Assembly: GCA_035527455.1 (NCBI GenBank)
Contig: DATLAN010000172.1
Span: 1 to 5,887 of the forward strand
Direction: 5' to 3'
DNA length: 5,887 bases
DNA from: DATLAN01 sp035527455
GTDB taxonomy: Bacteria; Planctomycetota; Planctomycetia; Pirellulales; Thermoguttaceae
In this document: positions 1 through 5,719 of the stretch, piece after piece
How positions within the stretch are numbered: the first letter of the stretch is position 1
Layout of the letters: each line of letters starts with the position of its first letter
Program-made: the position numbers and the translations under genes
Notes under the pieces: model-generated
The model's database searches: none
What the model saw: only the letters and a program-made list of their open reading frames with translations
Told to the model about the DNA's origin: nothing

Positions 1-25
1 CGCTCTCCCCGGAGCTTTAAGGCTG

Positions 26-44
26 CATCTCGCGGAGCGAGATG
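26..44 (-). terminator. Small hairpin after the SGNH hydrolase gene, possible terminator
   Basis: CATCTCGC and GCGAGATG form a perfect 8-bp stem with a 3-base GGA loop, about 30 bases beyond the SGNH stop codon. There is no clear run of U on the minus strand after it (only a short TTAAAG stretch), so intrinsic termination is uncertain. It could instead protect the mRNA 3' end or belong to something beyond the window edge. Bases 1-73 show no gene. Confidence 0.35.
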
Positions 45-73
45 GCTACTATGCCGTCACTGCTCAGCCCCGC

Positions 74-847
74 TCAGTCCAGCGCCTCGACAATGGCTCC
101 GCTGAGGAGATCGGCGAGCAGGTCGTTGCCCTTGTCCGACATGTGTACGCCGTCGTAGGTCAGGATGCCTTTGGCGGCGAATTGGCCCTGCTCGTCCTTT
201 TCGGTGTTGTGGGCCGCGAGATAGTCCATGAAGGCCTTGTGGACGTTCACCGGCGTGGCGCCCGTCTCGCGAGCGACCTGCAGCGTGACGGTCGCGTACC
301 GGTCCAGCTTCTCGTCGAAGGCGTTGCTGCCGTCGGGCTTCTCGCCGATCACCGCCAGCGTGGCCAGCACGACCCGGGCGTTGGACTTCCGGCACAGGCC
401 GACCATCGTCTTCAAGCCGGCCTCGAAATCCTCGATGGTCGTGCCCTTGGCGCCGTGCCAGACGTCGTTGACGCCGAGGAAGATCACCACGAGGTCGGGC
501 GTTTCCTTCTCGACGAGTTCCTGCATCGTGCCGCCCAGCTTGCCCCAGGGGCATTGACCCTCCAACACCGTGGGCACCCGCCCGCCGTTGAGCCCGTGCT
601 GGAGCAGCCGTATTTCGAGATCCTTCGTGTGCGGACTGGTTTCCAGGGCGGCCTTGATGGTTCGGATGTAGCCGCCCTGCATGGTGATCGAGTCGCCGAA
701 CAGCGCGATCTTCGTGCCGGCTTTCAGAGGCGTCGTCTCGCCGCACAAGCGTGTCAGGCCCGGCAGTTCCTCGGCCAACGCGGGTTGCACCGTCGCGGCC
801 GCCACCAACGAAATCACGCTCAAAACGGCAGTCTTCCAGGTACGCAT
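74..847 (-). CDS. Exported SGNH/GDSL-family hydrolase (probable carbohydrate or ester esterase)
   Basis: A complete 257-residue protein, normal for a single-domain SGNH hydrolase. Residues 1-25 form a signal peptide (Arg/Lys start, hydrophobic core, ALA cleavage site before EE), so it should act in the periplasm or outside the cell. All family blocks are visible: GDSIT at 51-55 with nucleophile Ser53; a block II glycine in GLNGG at 85-89; GVND at 125-128 with oxyanion Asn127; and DGVH at 232-235 giving catalytic Asp232 and His235. The fold is known for esterases and acetylesterases, including ones acting on plant or algal polysaccharides; the substrate cannot be read from sequence. The ATG at 847 is chosen because it begins the signal peptide and follows AAGGAGAC about 9 bases upstream. 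It lies downstream of the sialate-esterase-like gene on the same strand but appears to have its own promoter. The enzyme class is secure; the substrate is unknown. Confidence 0.93.
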   Translation of the reverse strand: MRTWKTAVLSVISLVAAATVQPALAEELPGLTRLCGETTPLKAGTKIALFGDSITMQGGYIRTIKAALETSPHTKDLEIRLLQHGLNGGRVPTVLEGQCPWGKLGGTMQELVEKETPDLVVIFLGVNDVWHGAKGTTIEDFEAGLKTMVGLCRKSNARVVLATLAVIGEKPDGSNAFDEKLDRYATVTLQVARETGATPVNVHKAFMDYLAAHNTEKDEQGQFAAKGILTYDGVHMSDKGNDLLADLLSGAIVEALD

Positions 848-855
848 GGTCGTTG

Positions 856-870
856 TCTCCTTTGTCTCCT
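856..870 (-). promoter_or_regulatory. Doubled Shine-Dalgarno sequence of the SGNH gene
   Basis: The minus strand reads AGGAGACAAAGGAGAC upstream of the ATG at 847. The nearer GGAG lies about 9 bases from the start and fixes the start codon. The second AGGAGAC copy, 9 bases further upstream, is probably too distant for use with this ATG. Confidence 0.7.
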
Positions 871-911
871 ATTTCTATTCCGCGGGTGGCACCGTCGATC
901 TTGCGGAAGCG

Positions 912-941
912 ATCCTACCATGCCGTTCGACTCGCTGGCAA
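912..941 (-). promoter_or_regulatory. Probable sigma70-type promoter of the SGNH hydrolase gene
   Basis: On the minus strand TTGCCA (936-941) is followed after 18 bases by TAGGAT (912-917), then CG. The expected transcript start near 905 gives a leader of about 58 bases. The match to consensus is moderate (5/6 and 4/6). The 18-bp spacing and the trailing CG match the stronger promoters found in both 72-bp repeats, which raises confidence somewhat. Confidence 0.45.
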
Positions 942-954
942 GATCGCCGGTGTT

Positions 955-991
955 GCTCGGCAACAAGAGGAAGCTCGGCAACAAGAGGAAG
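955..991. repeat. Two-copy tandem repeat, 18-bp unit
   Basis: The unit GCTCGGCAACAAGAGGAA occurs twice without a mismatch (955-972 and 973-990), followed by the first base of a third unit. It abuts the left arm of the large inverted repeat and lies just upstream of the SGNH -35 box. It looks like a slippage or insertion-junction duplication. No coding role is apparent. Confidence 0.85.
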
Positions 992-1114
992 TAGGGTGGG
1001 TCGAGCGCAGCGAGCCCCACCAACGAATAAAAAAGCGTGTGGATGCGTGAATATCGACAGGGGTACGCGGGAGAGCCGGAATGGGTGGGGCTCGCTGCGC
1101 TCGACCCACCCTAC
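991..1114. repeat. Perfect 31-bp inverted repeat, REP/BIME-like pair
   Basis: The left arm (991-1021) begins GTAGGGTGGGTCGAGC, and the right arm (1084-1114) is its exact reverse complement over 31 bases, with a 62-base centre. I recall this family as abundant between genes in planctomycetes and some other bacteria, in head-to-head pairs like BIMEs. Such elements are often credited to REP-associated tyrosine transposases, but none is present here. The right arm starts 7 bases past the esterase stop codon, so in RNA it forms a very stable stem that could end or protect that message. Seeming ORFs across it (frames reading ERSEPH or GARCARP) are artefacts of the repeat. Confidence 0.9.
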
Positions 1115-1121
1115 GTCTCTT

Positions 1122-2918
1122 CTATTGCGTTTGCAGTTGTTCCAGCAGCAGCCTAGCCTCCTGGAGCCTTCGTTGGCGGTTGTGCTCCTCGGCCTGCTTG
1201 CGCATTTCTCCTCGAAGCCGGCCGGTCTCGCCGCGGGCCTCCGGATCGAACGACGCTTCGGGCCAGTCCCAGTCGTCGGTGCGGAAGGAGGGCACCGGCA
1301 GGACCCGCTCGTGGTGTTGGCCGTTGACGAGGTTGCCCAGCGGGTTGCGGGCCCAAGCGTAGCGCACGGCCGCCGGCGTCTCGACCAGATCGCTCCAGAC
1401 CTCCAAGGTCTTCCGATCCTCACGGTCCCGCCCCCGATCATCCTTGCCGAGAATGGCGTATTCGGCCCGGGCCGGAACGAACTGTTGGTCCGCGCCCGCG
1501 ACGGCAAAACCCTCGATAGGTCGGCCATCGTGCGTCTGGACCTCCCGGTCGAACGTCAGCACCATGCGGTCGTCTTGCAGTGTCGCCGAAGTGCAGATCG
1601 CGGGCTGATAGCCCAACTTGACGTCGTACGCGGTCGCCAGGGCCCAACGCGCGATGCGTTCGCCGAGCTGCACTTTCTTGTGCGGATGGTACCACGGGAC
1701 CTGCTGGTCGTAGGCACACGCGAAACCGACGTTGGGCAGTTCGCGATGCGCCTTGAACTGCCCCTCGCGGATGAACGGAGCGGGGTCGATCGTCATCAAC
1801 TCGAAGTTTTCGAGCGTCTGCGGCTGTCCGCCCGCGGTCAGTTCGACGATCCCGAACGGCATGTTTTCGTCGCCAAACGCCCGGCGCCAGTCGCCGATCA
1901 TCGCCTGAAAGGTCTTCGCGTACAGCGCCGGTCGGGCGTCGCCCAGCGCGTTGTTGTATCCCTGGTTGAAGATCGCGCCCTTGACCGGGAACGGTGCGAA
2001 CGGCGCGATCATGCCGTTGTACGACGCGCCCGGGTTGTTCCGATCGCAGGCGGGGCCGGGCCGCAGGTCGTCCGGCCTGGGTGACGGTTCCCGGCCTTCT
2101 TCCTTTTGCTTCTCGCTCTCTTTTTCCCAACGCCCGATGCGATCCGCCAGGTCCTGCTGCGGGTCGTACGTGGCGATCCTCTCGTCCCACTCCTTCAGCA
2201 AAGCGGCGGCCTCGGGCACGGCGGCGAGCGCTTCCCGCGACGTCCATGCCTCGACCGTGGTTCCGCCTACCGAGGTGTCGATCAGCCCGATCGGGATCTG
2301 ACCGGCCAGGTAAAGCCGCCGGCCGAAGACGTACCCGATGGCCGAGAACCGGTGGATCGTCTCCGGGGAGCAGACGAACCAGGAGCCCTTCTGCTCGCTC
2401 TGGTTCGTCCAGGCGTTGAACTCGTCGATGCGCGGGAAATCCGTCTGCGGCGCGGCGTCGGCACAGACGGGGATGGTGAGGATCCGGATCGACGGCAGGT
2501 TGGCCGAGGCGACCTCCACGTCGCCGTGGTACACGTACGAGATCGTGTCCTCCATGTTGCTCTGGCCGCCGAGGACCCACACGTCGCCGACGAGCACGTT
2601 CTCGAAAGTCGCCGCGTTATCCTTCCCCTTGACGACCAGTGTGCGCGGCTGGGAGCTGGCCTCCAGGGCATCCAGGTCCACTGCCCAGGTTCCCTCCGCG
2701 CCGGCGGCGGTCGTCTTCGTCCGGTCGGCGAACTCGACCGTCACCGCTTCGCCGGGCTCGGCCCAGCCCCAGACGTGTACCGGCTTCTCGCGCTGCAGCA
2801 CCATGTTGTCGTCGAAGACGTGGTGCACGCGGACTTCGGCCTGCACGAAACCGGCAGGGCACAAGACGGCGGCGACCAGCAGGACGCACCGGGGCATTGA
2901 AAAACGTAACGTCGTCAT
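1122..2918 (-). CDS. Exported sialate O-acetylesterase-like protein (SASA/SIAE family)
   Basis: A 598-residue protein with a signal peptide at about 1-27 (VQA cleavage), so it is exported. Residues 28-110 form the N-terminal beta domain typical of the family (DDNMVLQREKPVHVWGWAEPG). The SGNH-like catalytic domain follows: GQSNM at 118-122 with nucleophile Ser120; LIDTSVGGTTVEAW at 212-225; FNQGYNN at 317-323; and a candidate catalytic His411 in VPWYHP. Residues about 515-550 carry the usual C-terminal signature (VRYAWARNPLGNL, then SFRTDDWDW), and about 555-598 is a charged, probably helical tail. Family members remove acetyl groups from sialic acids or, in environmental bacteria, more likely from other acetylated glycans. 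Two positions differ from the form I know: Glu of QGES/N is Tyr321, and Asp of DxH is Trp409. Residues 240-290 are a highly charged insert. The ATG at 2918 is chosen because it begins the signal peptide and follows AAAGGAAA. The frame stays open to 3185, but that extension crosses a hairpin repeat and is implausible. Confidence 0.92.
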   Translation of the reverse strand: MTTLRFSMPRCVLLVAAVLCPAGFVQAEVRVHHVFDDNMVLQREKPVHVWGWAEPGEAVTVEFADRTKTTAAGAEGTWAVDLDALEASSQPRTLVVKGKDNAATFENVLVGDVWVLGGQSNMEDTISYVYHGDVEVASANLPSIRILTIPVCADAAPQTDFPRIDEFNAWTNQSEQKGSWFVCSPETIHRFSAIGYVFGRRLYLAGQIPIGLIDTSVGGTTVEAWTSREALAAVPEAAALLKEWDERIATYDPQQDLADRIGRWEKESEKQKEEGREPSPRPDDLRPGPACDRNNPGASYNGMIAPFAPFPVKGAIFNQGYNNALGDARPALYAKTFQAMIGDWRRAFGDENMPFGIVELTAGGQPQTLENFELMTIDPAPFIREGQFKAHRELPNVGFACAYDQQVPWYHPHKKVQLGERIARWALATAYDVKLGYQPAICTSATLQDDRMVLTFDREVQTHDGRPIEGFAVAGADQQFVPARAEYAILGKDDRGRDREDRKTLEVWSDLVETPAAVRYAWARNPLGNLVNGQHHERVLPVPSFRTDDWDWPEASFDPEARGETGRLRGEMRKQAEEHNRQRRLQEARLLLEQLQTQ

Positions 2919-2926
2919 CGGTGAGA

Positions 2927-2934
2927 TTTCCTTT
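2927..2934 (-). promoter_or_regulatory. Shine-Dalgarno site deciding the esterase start
   Basis: The minus strand has AAAGGAAA about 8 bases upstream of the ATG at 2918. This supports starting at the signal peptide rather than at the in-frame ATG 89 codons earlier. Confidence 0.6.
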
Positions 2935-3093
2935 CGGGTAAGTGTCCCATATCGGGGAGTAAAAGGAGGCCGTGGGCATCGACTTTTCGGCGACCACCTC
3001 GAAACGGAAGCCGATGCGATCGCGTACCTGACCTTCGACCGTAGTATAACCCGGTGGGGCACTGAGAACCACGCCCTCCTCCAACGACGGGCA

Positions 3094-3149
3094 TAAATGG
3101 GGACAGTCACCGTTTTTGAAGATCGGAAATAGGTGACTGTCCCCATTTG
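3094..3149. repeat. Hairpin repeat A (REP-like, 17-bp perfect stem), first copy
   Basis: Arms AAATGGGGACAGTCACC (3095-3111) and its exact reverse complement (3132-3148) enclose a 20-base loop. The element recurs in the same orientation 177 bases to the right. The ATGGGGACAGTCACC family is one I recall as dispersed in many environmental genomes near IS200-like or REP-associated transposases. If the esterase is transcribed from the 72-bp element at 3191-3262, this stem lies within its leader. Confidence 0.9.
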
Positions 3150-3190
3150 TCCGAAGTCATTCTCCTTGCGATCCGACCGCTCCAAAGCAC

Positions 3191-3262
3191 CGATTCTAGA
3201 TGATCGAGTACGCGCCGGTCAAGCCACCGGGACGGCCGCACTTGCTCCGCCGCTGGCGACCG
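3191..3262 (-). repeat. 72-bp dispersed element, copy 1 (promoter-bearing)
   Basis: This stretch is 71/72 identical to 5610-5681, in the same orientation; the single difference is G3235 versus C5654. Identity stops abruptly at both ends. It lies between the two copies of hairpin repeat A. Read on the minus strand it contains a -35/-10 pair facing the esterase gene, and the repeat ends two bases beyond the -10 hexamer. It therefore amounts to a core promoter plus about 40 bases of upstream DNA. Confidence 0.92.
3193..3222 (-). promoter_or_regulatory. Predicted sigma70-type promoter facing the esterase gene
   Basis: On the minus strand TTGACC (3217-3222) and TAGAAT (3193-3198) are separated by 18 bases; each hexamer matches consensus at 5 of 6 positions. 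Transcription would start near 3186 and give a leader of about 268 bases containing the hairpin at 3094-3149. The long leader makes it possible that the esterase also has a nearer promoter, but I see no convincing one between 2940 and 3090. Confidence 0.6.
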
Positions 3263-3270
3263 GCCATTAT

Positions 3271-3326
3271 TAAATGGGGACAGTCACCGTTGTTGAAGAT
3301 CAGAAATGGGTGACTGTCCCCACTTG
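3271..3326. repeat. Hairpin repeat A, second copy
   Basis: The left arm AAATGGGGACAGTCACC (3272-3288) pairs with 3309-3325 through 17 positions with one G-T-type mismatch, around a 20-base loop. It is a direct copy of the element at 3094-3149 with a few loop changes. It sits about 115 bases beyond the stop codon of the SecD-like gene and may end or stabilise that transcript. Confidence 0.88.
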
Positions 3327-3385
3327 TTCCCACTTGTTGTCCCCATTTGTTCGTTCCCATTTGTTCCCATTTGTTCCATTTGTTG
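3321..3385. repeat. Degenerate tandem array of CATTTGTTCC-like units
   Basis: Six imperfect units follow one another: CACTTGTTCC, CACTTGTTGTCC, CCATTTGTTCGTTCC, CATTTGTTCC, CATTTGTTC and CATTTGTTG. The first overlaps the outer end of hairpin copy 2 (CCCCACTTG), so the array probably arose by repeated slippage or duplication of the hairpin terminus. Units are 9-15 bp with no unique spacers, so it is not a CRISPR array. An apparent 74-codon minus-strand frame across it (3196-3420) is low-complexity artefact. Confidence 0.75.
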
Positions 3386-3441
3386 TTCGGCGCGCTCACT
3401 GCTTGGGAGACGGACTTCAACAGGAGGAAACAGAGGGCCGG

Positions 3442-5472
3442 TTATCGCAAGGGGTTCTTGCGCTGCTTTTCGACATCCACGACCCGCTGTTCCGTCTTCC
3501 GTATTGCTGTTGGCAGGGCACCGGCGTTGAGCAGGTCGACCAGGTCCTGCACTTCCTCTTGGGTGAAACGGCCGCTGATCCAGGCCTCTTTGGAGACCGT
3601 GGACACGATACCCGGGGCGGAATAGAGTTCTCCGTCGATGATGATTCCCAGCTTGCGTCTGAAGCCGCTGTTCCGATCGGGAAGATTACTGCCGGTCAGG
3701 CCAGCGAAGAGTCGCGCGCCGGCCTCGTTCCATGTGAGCACCACGCAAGGCTCCCCGAGGGGATCCGTGTCGGCCACGGCTCGCTTCACATAACTGCCGT
3801 TCACGTCGAACTTGTCCTTCACGACGAGGACTTCCAGCACGTTATGGCTGTCTTTCGTGATCATTCGCGTGGCGATTTCCCTTCCTTCGAATCCCTGGAC
3901 AGACTCTTGCCGTCCTTGCCGGACCGGAACCCACCAGGCCAGCGTGTTCCCGAATTCATCGTGCACCGTCCTGCTATCGGATTCAGCCTTAGCGCGTTCG
4001 ATCAGTTCCAAGTGATCATGGTTGTTGGCCAGGATGCGGAACTCCAGCGTGCCGGGCCTTGACAACAGGTCGGCCGTCCGCTGCATTACGCCAAGATCCA
4101 TGCGAAAGATGCTCACCTCGATCCGCCCGTCGTCGAGTTGCCGGATGCGACCGGACGTACGTTCGCCCGGGTTGAGCCGCTTGCCGATCGCCGCCGTCAG
4201 CACTCGCATTTCCGTGTCGGACAGCTTGGACCCGGGCGGCGGCTTATCCACGTCGACCTCGTAAACCACGATCATGCCCACCTGTCCGGGCGTCCGGGCG
4301 TGTCGTTCCAGCCGATCCTGTCGTTCTCGTTGCACCTCGGCAAGCGAAGTCAGGAGTTTGGCCAAGACCTTGGGCTTTTTCAGGGTGGCGATCACTTTTT
4401 CGCCGTCCTCGGTGACGGTGATGCCGTCGAGAACTTCCTCGACCAATTCGACGACCGATTCGGCCGCGCCCGGCGGCAATTGCTTGGCGATATCGTCACG
4501 TTCGTTTCCGAAAGATGCCTTGCACGCCGTCAGCACGTTGGCAAAGAGTTCCTTCAGCCTGGCGGCGGAATCGGCATCCTTGGCCACGACAGTCAGTTGG
4601 GCCACGGGGTCCGCGTGGAGGTCTGCCGTGAACGTGACGGCGCTGCCAAGGTCGGAGACTGTCAGGAGTCCGCTCATTGCCGTCGGCAATTCTCTCCTCA
4701 GATCGTCGGCTAGTCTGTCGCATGCTTCGCCCGATCCTTCGAACGTGATAGCTGCGACCCAGTCGTTATCAGCGTCGAGTTGGCTGAGCCTCTGGACCAG
4801 GCCGCTCTTCACCCCGTCTGCCGAAAGCATCCTCTTGAGGACGGCCTCGCAATCGGAGAAAACCACCGTGTGCGCATCGGGAAAATGAACGGCGAAGTCG
4901 GCCGGCTGGTTCGGATATTGACGTCCGGAAGGGACGTTCCAGGAATACCACACCCTGTGATACTCTTTGCCCGCGTGCGTTGCACGTTCATGGGCGAACT
5001 TGTAATATCGGAGCACGTTGTTACGCAGAAGTTCCATGTTGGCGATCGGCTCCGAAAACCGCATGATGTGCGCGTAGTCGATCGGCGGCGCCAGTTCTTC
5101 GCCTATGGGTTCGCCAAGCAGATCGAGCGGGACGATCTCTATTTCCATCCTGCCTGGAAAGCGAAGAACAACGTCCTCCTCTATCTTGCGAGGGTCGATT
5201 CCCCAACACACTCTGCCCATGGCGCGTAGCAAGTCTTCGACCACGTCCTGCGGAAGTTCCCTGGCCAGCGACGAGTAAATGATCCGTCTGGGATGGATGA
5301 ATACGACGCAGAAGCAATCTTCGGGGATGAAGGAGAGGTTGGGCAGATTCTCGTTCTCGGTTCTCCGAGTGTCGCCGTTTCCTCGGTTCGTCTTCGTTTC
5401 GGAGCCGGAGCCGCACTCTGCGAAGCTTACCAGAACCACCACCGCCAACGCCCACAACAAGTTCTTGCGCAT
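3442..5472 (-). CDS. Exported protein with a C-terminal SecD P1-like domain, no membrane-spanning translocase part
   Basis: A 676-residue protein. Residues 1-19 are a hydrophobic signal segment; Cys20 follows SFAE, a poor lipobox, so lipoprotein status is doubtful. Residues about 20-45 form a polar linker. Residues 45-390 resemble, from memory, an exported domain recurrent in planctomycetes (LSFIPEDCFCVVFIHPRRI start, later WGIDPRKIEEDVV) whose function I do not know. Residues about 398-655 match the SecD periplasmic P1 region: a VYEVD strand, LTAAIGKRLNP, LLSRPGTLEFRILAN at 469-483, AWWVPV, VLTWNEAGARLFAGLTG, LGIIIDGELYSAP at 608-620, and FTQEEVQDLVDLLNAGALP at 636-654. In true SecD this leads into transmembrane helices; here the protein ends about 22 residues later. 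It cannot be a translocase channel subunit by itself. It may be a soluble SecD paralogue that binds exported proteins or SecDF, but that is inference. The ATG at 5472 fits the signal peptide and follows AAGGGGGGTG. Confidence 0.88.
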   Translation of the reverse strand: MRKNLLWALAVVVLVSFAECGSGSETKTNRGNGDTRRTENENLPNLSFIPEDCFCVVFIHPRRIIYSSLARELPQDVVEDLLRAMGRVCWGIDPRKIEEDVVLRFPGRMEIEIVPLDLLGEPIGEELAPPIDYAHIMRFSEPIANMELLRNNVLRYYKFAHERATHAGKEYHRVWYSWNVPSGRQYPNQPADFAVHFPDAHTVVFSDCEAVLKRMLSADGVKSGLVQRLSQLDADNDWVAAITFEGSGEACDRLADDLRRELPTAMSGLLTVSDLGSAVTFTADLHADPVAQLTVVAKDADSAARLKELFANVLTACKASFGNERDDIAKQLPPGAAESVVELVEEVLDGITVTEDGEKVIATLKKPKVLAKLLTSLAEVQRERQDRLERHARTPGQVGMIVVYEVDVDKPPPGSKLSDTEMRVLTAAIGKRLNPGERTSGRIRQLDDGRIEVSIFRMDLGVMQRTADLLSRPGTLEFRILANNHDHLELIERAKAESDSRTVHDEFGNTLAWWVPVRQGRQESVQGFEGREIATRMITKDSHNVLEVLVVKDKFDVNGSYVKRAVADTDPLGEPCVVLTWNEAGARLFAGLTGSNLPDRNSGFRRKLGIIIDGELYSAPGIVSTVSKEAWISGRFTQEEVQDLVDLLNAGALPTAIRKTEQRVVDVEKQRKNPLR

Positions 5473-5476
5473 CCGG

Positions 5477-5486
5477 CACCCCCCTT
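5477..5486 (-). promoter_or_regulatory. Ribosome binding site of the SecD-like gene
   Basis: The minus strand reads AAGGGGGGTG a few bases before the ATG at 5472. This is one substitution from a near-ideal AAGGAGGTG and supports the chosen start. Confidence 0.6.
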
Positions 5487-5609
5487 GTTCGATAGTCGAG
5501 ATTCCCGTCCCTCAACTCGCCGCAACGGAGTTCAGGGGACATCATACGCAATTCCTCACGTAGGCCAGGAAGTCAAGTATGGTGTCTCGCGAACCTGAAC
5601 CCAACAACT

Positions 5610-5681
5610 CGATTCTAGATGATCGAGTACGCGCCGGTCAAGCCACCGGGACGCCCGCACTTGCTCCGCCGCTGGCGACCG
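5610..5681 (-). repeat. 72-bp dispersed element, copy 2 (promoter-bearing)
   Basis: This is the second copy of the element at 3191-3262, one base different (C5654). It lies in the 247-base region between the divergent SecD-like and sulfatase genes and ends 38 bases before the sulfatase ATG. Hairpin repeat A does not accompany this copy, so the two repeats are separable. Confidence 0.92.
5612..5641 (-). promoter_or_regulatory. Predicted sigma70-type promoter of the SecD-like gene
   Basis: On the minus strand TTGACC (5636-5641), an 18-base spacer and TAGAAT (5612-5617) match the promoter in copy 1 exactly. The expected start near 5605 gives a leader of about 133 bases to the ATG at 5472. No equally good promoter facing the sulfatase is visible; TTGCTC with CACAAT at 17-base spacing (ending near 5689) is only a weak candidate. 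Confidence 0.62.
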
Positions 5682-5719
5682 ACCACAATGGAGGGCGGGC
5701 AACGAAAGCGGAAGCCAAA

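Noticed and set aside
143..994. 283-codon plus-strand open frame antisense to the SGNH gene
   Set aside because: It is low-complexity, rich in Arg, Gly and Val, with no family motif, and overlaps a gene with full catalytic motifs. It also runs into the repeat DNA. High GC creates such antisense frames.
681..2084. 467-codon plus-strand open frame spanning the SGNH start, the repeats and the esterase
   Set aside because: It crosses the 31-bp inverted repeat and is otherwise antisense to the esterase. It shows no signal peptide, domain or convincing ribosome binding site.
1438..2580. 380-codon minus-strand frame inside the esterase gene
   Set aside because: It is a shifted-frame shadow of the esterase, dominated by Arg, Gly and Pro. 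The true frame carries all family signatures.
3022..3037. Alternative esterase promoter with a TATACT -10 box on the minus strand
   Set aside because: The hexamer is good, but there is no -35-like sequence at 16-18 bases and no extended -10 TG, so it is not supported.
2919..3185. 89-residue N-terminal extension of the esterase in frame
   Set aside because: The extension is encoded partly by hairpin repeat A, is basic and disordered-looking, and would bury the signal peptide. The ATG at 2918 has its own ribosome binding site.
3271..3385. Possible CRISPR array
   Set aside because: Units are 9-15 bp and contiguous with no unique spacers, and no cas gene is present.
3196..3420. 74-codon minus-strand frame over the tandem array, with a Lys/Trp/Gly-rich repeat
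   Set aside because: The repeated residues (NKWE, NKWG) come straight from the tandem DNA units, and the frame continues into the hairpin and the 72-bp repeat.
4138..4713. 191-codon plus-strand frame antisense to the SecD-like gene
   Set aside because: It has no recognisable motif and lies entirely within the coding region of the opposite strand.
5411..5472. Lipoprotein signal at Cys20 of the SecD-like protein
   Set aside because: The residues before Cys are F-A-E. Glu at -1 is not accepted in a normal lipobox, so ordinary signal peptidase cleavage is at least as likely.
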